Source of the DNA: Streptomyces violaceus
GTDB lineage: Bacteria; Actinomycetota; Actinomycetes; Streptomycetales; Streptomycetaceae
Reading direction: 5' to 3'
Length of the DNA stretch: 5,719 bases
Assembly (NCBI GenBank): GCA_000715635.1
Contig: KL569214.1
Location: 8,600-14,318, forward strand
Made by a program: the position numbers and the translations under genes. Positions within the stretch are counted from its first letter, which is position 1. Each line of letters begins with the position of its first letter. This document shows, in pieces, positions 1 through 5,477 of this stretch. The notes beneath the pieces are model-generated. The model saw nothing but the letters and a program-made list of their open reading frames with translations. It made no database searches and was not told the DNA's origin.

Positions 1-248
1 CCGTTCTTGTCGATGAACCCGAACGGGATCTCGCCTGCGATGCCGAGGCGGACGACGCCCGCGGCCCGGAGCCGGTCGAGCAGGTCACCGCCCTTGACGT
101 CCGACGCGGTGGCGACCCGGCTGCATCCCGCGGCGCCCAGCGCGCCGAGCGCCGCGACCCCCGCGAGCAGCGACCGGCGTGTGGGCCCGGATACGGACCG
201 GGCTATGGGTTCGTAACCTCTGAGTGGGCTTCTCTGTGGTGGAGCCAT
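1..248 (-). CDS. ehuB: EhuB-like ABC transporter substrate-binding lipoprotein, N-terminal part
   Basis: Partial gene: 82 complete codons from an ATG (complement of 246-248) before the left edge. The product should be the extracellular, membrane-anchored binding protein of a polar amino-acid-type ABC importer. Seen: a long n-region, a twin-arginine motif TRRSLLAG (R24-R25), a hydrophobic stretch at about residues 27-40, and a lipobox ending GAAGC with C42 as the lipidated cysteine, so it is a Tat lipoprotein. The mature start then reads LLDRLRAAGVVRLGIAGEIPFGFID (in part), the usual first strand of family-3 solute-binding proteins. From memory this start closely matches streptomycete proteins annotated EhuB (ectoine/hydroxyectoine binding). 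The start has no strong Shine-Dalgarno, but no other in-frame ATG, GTG or TTG lies before the RR motif. It is divergent from the DUF3830 gene. The lipoprotein and family calls are firm; the ectoine specificity is by resemblance only, and another polar solute is possible. Confidence 0.75.
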   Translation of the reverse strand, partial: MAPPQRSPLRGYEPIARSVSGPTRRSLLAGVAALGALGAAGCSRVATASDVKGGDLLDRLRAAGVVRLGIAGEIPFGFIDKN

Positions 249-346
249 GGGCGCGCGGCTACCCGACCGCACCTGAGTTATGCCGATCTTTTCAAGCCCC
301 GCACTCTGCCGATGCGCCCTTGACCGCGGAGCCGAGGGGCACTCCC
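249..346. promoter_or_regulatory. Divergent intergenic region between ehuB-like and DUF3830 genes
   Basis: These 98 bp must carry control signals for the leftward lipoprotein gene and probably for the rightward DUF3830 gene. Seen: a direct repeat TGCCGAT at 281-287 and 307-313 (26 bp apart), an AT-richer patch at 276-296, and a TTGACC at 320-325 resembling the motif repeated at 3272-3344. TTGACC lies too close to the start codon at 347 to be its -35 box, so if it matters it is more likely an operator. I could not find a convincing -10/-35 pair on either strand. Confidence 0.4.
334..339 (+). promoter_or_regulatory. Ribosome binding site that fixes the DUF3830 start
   Basis: GAGGGG ends 7 nt before the ATG at 347. 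A second in-frame ATG at 356 has a GGAGGG only 1 nt before it, too close to work well. The open frame extends further upstream to an ATG at 224, but that part overlaps the lipoprotein start and has no family-like sequence. The 347 start is therefore preferred. Confidence 0.6.
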
Positions 347-850
347 ATGGAGGGCATGGCTGATCGCTACATCGAACTCTCGCTGGTCAAGCGCGACGTG
401 ACCTGCACGGCCAAGCTGCTGGACGACCGCGCGCCGATCACCTGCGCGGCCGTCTGGGACTCTCTTCCGCTGGCCGGTGACGTCTACCACGCAAAGTACG
501 CACGCAACGAGATCTACGCCCTTTTCCAGCCTTTCGCCCAAGCCGAGCCACCTCTGGAAAATCCGACTGTTACGCCTATTCCGGGTGACCTGTGTTATTT
601 CACCTTCACGGGTGCGGAGTTGGGGACCAAGTCTTACGGCTACGACCGCGAGGTCCGCGCCGGGACCACGCTCGTCGACCTGGCCCTGTTCTACGAGCGC
701 AACAACCTGCTGCTGAACGGCGATGTCGGCTGGGTACCCGGCATCGTCTGGGGCCAGGTCGTCGAAGGCCTGCAGAACATGGCCGAGGCGTGCAACGACC
801 TGTGGAGGTCGGGAGCGGCGGGGGAGACGCTCAGCTTCCGGAGGGCCTGA
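347..850 (+). CDS. DUF3830 family protein (cyclophilin-like fold)
   Basis: A 167-residue protein. The sequence matches what I know of DUF3830 (PF12903): an early strand RYIELSLVKRDV (7-18), the block AVWDSLPLAGDVYHAKYARNEIYA (36-58, in part), a PGDLCYFTF strand (79-87), a YGYDREVR turn (97-104) and a C-terminal GIVWGQVVEGLQNMAEACNDLW helix (132-153, in part). As I recall, structural-genomics work gave this family a cyclophilin-like barrel; no enzyme activity is known to me. No signal peptide or membrane segment is seen, so it is cytoplasmic. It sits between an importer gene and catabolic enzymes, which suggests an auxiliary or small-molecule-binding role in the same pathway (inference). Its last 20 bp overlap the 3' end of the convergent amidase gene. 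Codons 548-598 are unusually A/T-ending (11 of 17) for this window. Family call good; function unknown. Confidence 0.8.
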   Translation: MEGMADRYIELSLVKRDVTCTAKLLDDRAPITCAAVWDSLPLAGDVYHAKYARNEIYALFQPFAQAEPPLENPTVTPIPGDLCYFTFTGAELGTKSYGYDREVRAGTTLVDLALFYERNNLLLNGDVGWVPGIVWGQVVEGLQNMAEACNDLWRSGAAGETLSFRRA

Positions 851-2240
851 GCCGGCCGGCGGACGCCACCCCCGCCTCGTACAGCGCGTGGGCCGCCCGC
901 AGCACCAGATCGTCCCGGTGCCGGGCGGCCACGAGCTGCAGACCGATCGGCAGACCGTCCCCGTCCGCGCCGACCGGCACGCTCGCCGCGGGCTGCTGCG
1001 TCATGTTGAACGGGTACGTGAACGGGGTCCAGCCCGTCCAGCGCCGGTGGCCTGATCCCTTCGGTACCTCGGCGCCCGCCTCGAACGCCGTAATCGGCAG
1101 GGTCGGGGTGACGAGCAGGTCGTAGGTGTCGTGGAAGTCGCCCATCCGGCGGCCCAGGTTCATCCGGACGTCCACCGCGGCCAGATAGTCCAGCGCCGAG
1201 TAGCGGGCGCCCTGTGTGCAGATCTCGCGCAGGCCCGGGTCCAGCAACTCGCGCTGGTGCGGGCCCAGGTGCTCGGTCACCCGGGCCGCCCCGCTGAACC
1301 ACAGGGTGTGGAAGGCCTCCACCGGGTCGGTGAGATCCGGGTCGGTCTCCGTGACGTACGCGCCGAGCTCCGCCAGCCGCTCCACCGCGTGCCGCACCGC
1401 CGTCGCGACCCCCGGACGCACCGCCACCTGCCCGCCCAACGAGGGCGAGTACGCCACGCGCAGCCCGCGCACCCCGCCCGTCAGGCCCTCCGTGTACGCA
1501 CCCGGCGGCGGGGCGAGCGCCGACCAGTCGCGGGAGTCCGGGTGGCCGATCACGTCCATCAGCAGCGCCGAGTCCGCCGCGTCCCGGGTCATCGGCCCGA
1601 CGTGCGCCAGCGTGCCGAACGCGCTCGCCGGGTAGAGCGGCACCCGCCCGTAGGTCGGCTTCAGCGCGAAGATCCCGCAGAACGACGCCGGGATACGGAC
1701 ACTGCCGCCGCCGTCCGTGCCCAGCGACAGCGGTCCCGCGCCGAGCGCCACGGCCGCCGCGCTGCCGCCACTCGACCCGCCCGCGGTGCGCGACGGGTCG
1801 TACGGGTTGCGGGTCACGCCGCTCAGCGGCGAGTCCGTGACGCCCTTCCAGCCGTACTCGGGGGTCGTCGTCTTGCCGATGAAGACCGCCCCGTGCTCCC
1901 GCAGCCGCGCCACGGACGGGGCGTCCTCGTCCCAGCGCCCCGCCGGATCCACGGCCTTCGAGCCGCGCAGGGTCGGAGCGCCGCGCTGCAGCAGGATGTC
2001 CTTCACCGTGACGGGCACCCCGTCCAGCAGCCCGTGCGGCTCACCGCGCCGCCATCGCTCCTCCGACTCCCGGGCCCGGGCCAGCGCGTCCTCGGCGGTC
2101 AGCCGGACGAAGGCGTTCACCTCCGGCTGGATCGCCTCGGCCCGCTCCAGCGCCGCCCGGGTCGCCTCCACGGGACTCCACTCGCCCTTGCGGTACCCGT
2201 CGAGGAGCCGTACGGCGGTCAGGTCGGTGAGCTCGGTCAT
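831..2240 (-). CDS. Amidase-signature family hydrolase
   Basis: A 469-residue protein, normal length for the amidase-signature (AS) family, which hydrolyses C-N amide bonds with a Ser-cisSer-Lys triad. All three residues are visible: K80 in DGVPVTVKD, the cis-serine S156 in TAGGSSGGSAAA, and the nucleophile S180 in GTDGGGSVRIPA. The spacing (24 residues between the serines) is that of the family. The C-terminal FNMTQQPAASVPVG...GLPIGLQLV is also typical. No signal peptide, so cytoplasmic. The ATG (complement of 2238-2240) follows a strong GGAGGG site. The gene lies 17 bp after the dehydrogenase stop on the same strand, so the two form one operon. Without GatB or GatC nearby it is not the tRNA amidotransferase subunit. 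The substrate is unknown; the locus suggests an imported amide or a pathway amide (inference). Confidence 0.9.
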   Translation of the reverse strand: MTELTDLTAVRLLDGYRKGEWSPVEATRAALERAEAIQPEVNAFVRLTAEDALARARESEERWRRGEPHGLLDGVPVTVKDILLQRGAPTLRGSKAVDPAGRWDEDAPSVARLREHGAVFIGKTTTPEYGWKGVTDSPLSGVTRNPYDPSRTAGGSSGGSAAAVALGAGPLSLGTDGGGSVRIPASFCGIFALKPTYGRVPLYPASAFGTLAHVGPMTRDAADSALLMDVIGHPDSRDWSALAPPPGAYTEGLTGGVRGLRVAYSPSLGGQVAVRPGVATAVRHAVERLAELGAYVTETDPDLTDPVEAFHTLWFSGAARVTEHLGPHQRELLDPGLREICTQGARYSALDYLAAVDVRMNLGRRMGDFHDTYDLLVTPTLPITAFEAGAEVPKGSGHRRWTGWTPFTYPFNMTQQPAASVPVGADGDGLPIGLQLVAARHRDDLVLRAAHALYEAGVASAGRLRPSGS

Positions 2241-2257
2241 CCACCCTCCAAGGAACG

Positions 2258-3205
2258 TCAGTGACCAGGTACGTACCCACGCTGCTTGTCGACCACGTTC
2301 CTCAGTGGCTCCCCGTTCGCCCAGAGTTCGTACAGGTCCACGAACTGGGCGCCGAGTTCGTCCCGCCAGCCGACGATGTCGCCGCTCATGTGCGGGGACA
2401 CGATCAGGCCCGGGAGCTGCCACAACGGGCTGTCGGGGGTCAGGGGTTCGGCCTCGAAGACATCCAGCGCCGCCCCCGCGATCCAGTGCTTGGCCAGGGC
2501 GTCGGCAAGCGCGTCCTCGACGACCAGCTGGCCACGGCCGATGTTGACGAACCGGGCGGACGGCTGCATCACGCCGAAGCGGCGGGCGTCGAACATGCCG
2601 TGCGTCTGCTCGGTGAGCGGCGCCGCCGCGATCACCCAGTCGGCGCGCGCCAGCAGCCGGTCCAGGTCCTCCGGGCCGTGCACGCCGGTGCGCGGGGCGC
2701 GGCCCACGAGCGCGGTCGTGATGTCCAGCGCCCCGAGCGTGCGGGCGATCGCCCGGCCGATCGGCCCGGAGCCCACCACGACGGCCCGGCCGCCGGCGAC
2801 CTTGTGCGACTCGCGGTGCCGCCAGGTCCGCTCCCGCTGCAACTCCAGCGTGCGCGGCAGATCCTTGGCCATCGCCAGCACGAGCGCGGCGACGTACTCG
2901 GCGATCGGCTGGTCGAAGATGCCGCGCGCGTTCGTCACCACCGTGTCGGAAGCGGCGAGTTCCGGACACATCAGATGGTCCACACCGGCGCTCGCCGTAT
3001 GCACCCAGCGTGGCCGCGGACCCTCGCCCGGCCACGCGTCCCGCACGGCGCGCGAGGTGAAGTCCCACACGAGCAACGCGTCCGCACGCGGCAGGCGCTC
3101 GGCGAGACCCTCCGCGTCGGTGTGTTCGATACGGGCGCGGCCGGTGAGGCGGCCGAGGCGGGGGAGGGGTTCGGCGTCCAGGATGAGAAGGGTGGGAGTG
3201 GGCAT
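2258..3205 (-). CDS. D-isomer-specific 2-hydroxyacid dehydrogenase
   Basis: A 315-residue protein, the usual length for NAD(P)-dependent D-2-hydroxyacid dehydrogenases that interconvert 2-keto and D-2-hydroxy acids. Seen: the Rossmann motif VVGSGPIGRA (G145-x-G-x-x-G150), the substrate-binding arginine R224 in NIGRGQLV, the acid of the catalytic pair E253 in LDVFEAEPL, and the catalytic histidine H272 in VSPHMSG. The first ~100 residues form the flexible catalytic domain (ASAGVDHL at 71-78). The ATG (complement of 3203-3205) has GGAG 12 nt upstream, a long spacer, but no other usable start lies close by. It is the first gene of a leftward operon with the amidase and is divergent from the racemase-like pair, so co-regulation is likely. 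Subfamily (glyoxylate/hydroxypyruvate reductase-like or other) and cofactor cannot be settled by eye. Confidence 0.9.
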   Translation of the reverse strand: MPTPTLLILDAEPLPRLGRLTGRARIEHTDAEGLAERLPRADALLVWDFTSRAVRDAWPGEGPRPRWVHTASAGVDHLMCPELAASDTVVTNARGIFDQPIAEYVAALVLAMAKDLPRTLELQRERTWRHRESHKVAGGRAVVVGSGPIGRAIARTLGALDITTALVGRAPRTGVHGPEDLDRLLARADWVIAAAPLTEQTHGMFDARRFGVMQPSARFVNIGRGQLVVEDALADALAKHWIAGAALDVFEAEPLTPDSPLWQLPGLIVSPHMSGDIVGWRDELGAQFVDLYELWANGEPLRNVVDKQRGYVPGH

Positions 3206-3402
3206 GAGCAGCCGTTTCTCCAGCCGTGCGGCGGTGCAGGCCGGGTTTCGGGCGCCGGCCGGTGACGACGAGTTAACCGGGTGTTGACCAAGGAGTGATC
3301 CGGGCGGATTGACCACGCTCGCACCCGAACCTACCGTCGTCAACACGGGCGTTCCCACGATCCGTTGCACACTAGTTGCCCAGCGTGAGGCCGGTGCCTG
3401 CC
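3206..3402. promoter_or_regulatory. Divergent control region of the two catabolic operons
   Basis: This 197-bp gap separates the leftward dehydrogenase-amidase operon from the rightward racemase-like pair, so it must hold both promoters. It contains several related 7-mers: GTTAACC at 3272-3278, GTTGACC at 3283-3289 (11 bp later, about one helical turn), ATTGACC at 3308-3314, and an inverted GTTGACG (complement of 3338-3344). GTGTTGACCA at 3281-3290 and the complement of 3337-3346 form an inverted repeat with 9 of 10 matches. These look like binding sites for a shared regulator (inference). A rightward promoter is listed separately; I found no convincing leftward -10 box. Confidence 0.6.
3309..3337 (+). 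promoter_or_regulatory. Putative sigma-70-type (HrdB-like) promoter for the racemase-like pair
   Basis: TTGACC at 3309-3314 and TACCGT at 3332-3337 are 17 bp apart. The -35 matches TTGACA at five of six bases, and the -10 keeps the key T, A and final T. Transcription would start near 3344, leaving a leader of about 60 nt before the ATG at 3403. One arm of the inverted repeat (3337-3346) covers the end of the -10 box and the start site, a position that would suit a repressor. Confidence 0.5.
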
Positions 3403-4218
3403 ATGGACGTCTCTTTTCTCGGCGGGCCCAGCCCGCAGCGCGGGGTCGGCGTTGTCGCACCCTTCGACTTCGCACTCGACCGCGAGCTGTGGCGCTGGGT
3501 GCCGGACGAGGTCTCCCTGCACATGACACGAACACCGTTCGTGCCGGTCGAGGTGAGCCTCGATCTCGCCCGCCTGGTCAGCGAGCACGAGACGCTGAGC
3601 GAGGCGGTCCGCACGATCAACGCGGTCGCCCCCGAGGTCATCGCCTACGCCTGTACGTCGGGCAGCTTCGTCGGCGGCGTCATGGGCGAGCGCGCGATGT
3701 GCGAGGCGATGAGCCGGGCGGGTGCCGTACCGGCGATCACCACCTCGGGCGGGCTGCTGGAGGCCCTGGTGGAGCTGGACGTACGGCGGGTGGCGCTGGT
3801 GACGCCGTACACGGTGTCGGTGACCCAGTCGCTGGAGGCGTACGTCGCCCAGGCCGGCGTCACGATCTCCGGATGCGCCTTCATGGGCCTGACCCGGCAC
3901 ATCTGGAAGGTCCCCTACCGGGAGGTGGTGGACATGGCGCGGGAGGCCGTACGCGGCGACGCCGACGCCCTGTTCATCAGCTGTACCAACCTGCCCACCT
4001 ACGACGTGATCCCCCAGCTGGAGGCCGAGCTGCGGATCCCGGTGATCTCGGCCAACCAAGTGACGATGTGGGCTGCGCTGCGCCGACTGGGTACCCGTGC
4101 GGTGGGACCGTATCAAGCGCTGATCAATCCGGAGGCGCGTTCCGGTCTGGTATCGCCGGGGGCCGACCCCGGCCCTGTAGTGCCGGAAGAAGAGCAGCAG
4201 CAGGAAGGCTGGACATGA
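3403..4218 (+). CDS. Asp/Glu racemase superfamily enzyme (maleate isomerase / EutA-like), two-cysteine paralogue
   Basis: A 271-residue cytoplasmic protein of the Asp/Glu racemase superfamily, which includes maleate cis-trans isomerase, arylmalonate decarboxylase and the EutA proteins of ectoine clusters. Seen: an N-terminal PQRGVGVVAPFDF (11-23), the first catalytic Cys C84 in YACTSGSF, a TTSGGLLEAL helix start (113-122), the second Cys C194 in FISCTNLPT, and SANQVTMWAALR (217-228). Having both cysteines fits a racemase or cis-trans isomerase using two-base or covalent chemistry on a dicarboxylate-like substrate. The last ~20 residues are a Pro/Glu/Gln-rich tail outside the fold. Start: the frame is open from TTG 3376, with GTG at 3385 and 3394; ATG 3403 is chosen because the family-like sequence begins there, though GAGG lies 12 nt upstream, a long spacer. 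The stop overlaps the next start as ATGA, so the two proteins are made together. The exact reaction is unknown. Confidence 0.85.
   Translation: MDVSFLGGPSPQRGVGVVAPFDFALDRELWRWVPDEVSLHMTRTPFVPVEVSLDLARLVSEHETLSEAVRTINAVAPEVIAYACTSGSFVGGVMGERAMCEAMSRAGAVPAITTSGGLLEALVELDVRRVALVTPYTVSVTQSLEAYVAQAGVTISGCAFMGLTRHIWKVPYREVVDMAREAVRGDADALFISCTNLPTYDVIPQLEAELRIPVISANQVTMWAALRRLGTRAVGPYQALINPEARSGLVSPGADPGPVVPEEEQQQEGWT
4202..4208 (+). promoter_or_regulatory. Ribosome binding site inside the upstream gene
   Basis: AGGAAGG lies 6 nt before the ATG at 4215 and is encoded within the Gln/Glu tail of the preceding protein. Together with the ATGA overlap at 4215-4218 it supports translational coupling of the two paralogues. 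Confidence 0.65.
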
Positions 4219-4946
4219 CAGCACTGGGATTTCTCTACCCGGGCCACTCCGCAGAGGACGACTATCCGCGCATCGAGCAGTTGCTGGGCAGCGACATCCG
4301 GGTGGACCTGGTGCACACCGATATCGGTGAGGACGCGCACCGGGTGGACGCGCTGCTGGAGATGGGCTCCGCCGGGCGGCTGGCGGCGGGCGTCCAGGAG
4401 CTGCGGCACGCGGGCGCGGAGGCCGTCGTGTGGGCCTGCACGAGCGGCAGCTTCGTCTACGGCTGGGACGGCGCCCAGGAGCAGGTCCGCTCCCTGGCAC
4501 AGACGGCCGGCATGCCCGCCTCCTCGACGTCCTTCGCCTTCGCGCACGCGGTGAAGGAGCTGGGAGCACAGCGGGTCGCGATCGGCGCGACGTACCCGGA
4601 CGACGTGGCGCGGCTCTTCGCCGAGTTCCTGCGGTCGGACGGCGTGGAGGTCGTGTCGGTCAACAGCTCAGGCATCATCACGGCCGCCGAGGTCGGCACC
4701 TGGGGCGAGGCGGAACTCCTGGCCCTGGCCCGGAACTCCGACCACCCCGACGCCCAGGCCCTCCTCCTCCCCGACACGGCCCTGCACACGGCCGCGCACA
4801 TCCCGGCCCTGGAGAAGGAACTCGGCAAGCCGATCCTCACCGCCAACCAGGTCACGGTCTGGGAGTGCCTGCGCCTGGCGGACCGCCGAGTGAACGCGCC
4901 GGAGCTGGGGGCGCTGTTCACGAGGGAGCCGATCGTCCAGGCGTGA
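4215..4946 (+). CDS. Asp/Glu racemase superfamily protein (arylmalonate decarboxylase-like), single-cysteine paralogue
   Basis: A 243-residue protein, close to the usual ~240 of arylmalonate decarboxylase. Seen: LGFLYPGHSAEDDYPRI (4-20), C75 in VWACTSGSF, GATYPDDVARLFAEFL (124-139, equivalent to the ATAYIDDV block of arylmalonate decarboxylase as I recall it), and TANQVTVWECLR (209-220). Aligned with its neighbour, LLLPDTALHT (183-192) replaces FISCTNLPT, so D187 stands where the second catalytic Cys should be. Arylmalonate decarboxylase instead lacks the first Cys (Gly) and keeps the second. A two-cysteine racemase mechanism is therefore not possible. It could be a one-Cys decarboxylase, isomerase or hydratase, or a non-catalytic partner of the first paralogue. 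The 4-bp overlap with that gene and a good RBS support co-translation. It is followed by a strong hairpin, so it ends the operon. Confidence 0.85.
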   Translation: MTALGFLYPGHSAEDDYPRIEQLLGSDIRVDLVHTDIGEDAHRVDALLEMGSAGRLAAGVQELRHAGAEAVVWACTSGSFVYGWDGAQEQVRSLAQTAGMPASSTSFAFAHAVKELGAQRVAIGATYPDDVARLFAEFLRSDGVEVVSVNSSGIITAAEVGTWGEAELLALARNSDHPDAQALLLPDTALHTAAHIPALEKELGKPILTANQVTVWECLRLADRRVNAPELGALFTREPIVQA

Positions 4947-4951
4947 GAGCG

Positions 4952-4983
4952 GGCCCTGCCCGGCGACCACACCGGGCAGGGCC
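4952..4983 (+). terminator. Strong hairpin terminator after the racemase-like operon
   Basis: GGCCCTGCCCGG (4952-4963) and CCGGGCAGGGCC (4972-4983) form a perfect 12-bp stem with an 8-nt loop, starting 5 nt after the TGA at 4944-4946. No T-run follows, which is common for terminators in streptomycetes. It separates the catabolic locus from the two genes to the right. Confidence 0.85.
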
Positions 4984-5207
4984 ATGCCCTCCAACTCATG
5001 CCCCATGCGGGCCGGAATCGGTCCCACCTCTTCGTCAGGGCATTTCAGGGCATAGGGGGATGGGTGCCCCGTCAAGAGGTGAGGAACGTTCAACTCCGCT
5101 GCCTCGCAGGGCGCTTGAGTTGACCGAAAGCGCGTTCCCTTTCTGTCGTTCATTCCGTGCACACTGGCCACATCCACAGCCAGTCGTGCCGTGAAGGACG
5201 GTCCCCG
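4984..5207. promoter_or_regulatory. Intergenic region upstream of the small membrane protein, with repeats
   Basis: About 220 bp without a recognisable gene. It holds a 10-bp tandem repeat at 5035-5054, an inverted repeat TCAACTC (5090-5096) / GAGTTGA (5117-5123), and a small hairpin GCGCTT (5111-5116) / AAGCGC (5128-5133) whose loop carries GTTGACC (5119-5125). TTGACC at 5120-5125 could be a -35 box, with TGTCGT at 5144-5149 (18-bp spacer) as a weak -10. A promoter for the next gene is expected here, but its exact place is uncertain. Confidence 0.4.
5035..5054. repeat. 10-bp tandem direct repeat
   Basis: TCAGGGCATT followed directly by TCAGGGCATA: 9 of 10 bases match. The period is close to one helical turn, so two copies of a protein could bind on the same DNA face. 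It sits in the intergenic region before the small membrane protein gene. Confidence 0.7.
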
Positions 5208-5477
5208 ATGGCCGAAACGGGCCCGCTCAGATTCCGTGTAAGCGCTGTCCAGCTCTCCGGCCGTCTGTTGTGCTGGAGCCTGGCCGCGGCCATGATCGCC
5301 GCCGCGCTGGACGTCGTCCTCGATCCGCGTGCGCGCTGGTGGGATGCCCTGTGGTCGCTGCCCTGGTGGCTCGCCGGCGGAGCCGCCCTCGCGTGGATCG
5401 CCCTGCGGGCCCGTGAGAAGGCCAGGCGGCGACCGCCGCGCGGCGGAGCGCGGAGCGACTGGGCGCAGGCCGCCTGA
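5208..5477 (+). CDS. Small two-helix membrane protein, hypothetical
   Basis: An 89-residue protein I do not recognise. The ATG follows AAGGA (5194-5198) with a 9-nt spacer; the frame is open further upstream to 5157, but that start has no good ribosome site. Two likely membrane helices: about residues 19-38 (LLCWSLAAAMIAAALDVVL) and 47-67 (tryptophan-rich, LWSLPWWLAGGAALAWIAL). The loop between them contains DPRARWWD. The C-terminus is strongly basic (residues 68-82, eight Arg/Lys), so by the positive-inside rule both ends should face the cytoplasm. GC-ending codons and the RBS support a real gene. It lies 80 bp before the LLM oxidoreductase on the same strand and may be co-transcribed with it. 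Function unknown. Confidence 0.65.
   Translation: MAETGPLRFRVSAVQLSGRLLCWSLAAAMIAAALDVVLDPRARWWDALWSLPWWLAGGAALAWIALRAREKARRRPPRGGARSDWAQAA

Noticed and set aside
7..216. Plus-strand open frame over the left edge
   Set aside because: It is antisense to the lipoprotein gene, whose Tat motif and lipobox are clear; no RBS or family-like sequence.
831..2240. GatA subunit of the tRNA amidotransferase
   Set aside because: No gatB or gatC is adjacent and the context is catabolic; only the shared amidase-signature core is seen.
1131..2264. Long plus-strand frame opposite the amidase
   Set aside because: His/Arg/Pro-rich translation typical of antisense frames in high-GC DNA; the amidase catalytic motifs on the other strand are unambiguous.
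831..3068. Single long minus-strand frame reaching from the amidase back to 3068
   Set aside because: The part above 2240 is an Arg/Gly/Ala-rich shadow of the dehydrogenase in another frame. The amidase starts at 2240 with a strong RBS.
2261..3287. Two long plus-strand frames opposite the dehydrogenase
   Set aside because: Low-complexity shadow translations; the dehydrogenase motifs (Rossmann, R/E/H) lie on the minus strand.
3338..3343. TTGACG on the minus strand as the -35 box of the leftward operon
   Set aside because: At 17-18 bp the -10 position reads GAGCGT or AGCGTG, too far from TANNNT.
3309..4214. Upstream extension of the second paralogue's frame, possible 545-residue fusion
   Set aside because: The extension is the wrong frame of the first paralogue and reads as Arg/Gly-rich noise. 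The ATG at 4215 has an RBS and matches the family start.
3340..4569. Minus-strand frame opposite the two paralogues
   Set aside because: Arg/Pro-rich shadow with no motif; overlaps two well-supported genes.
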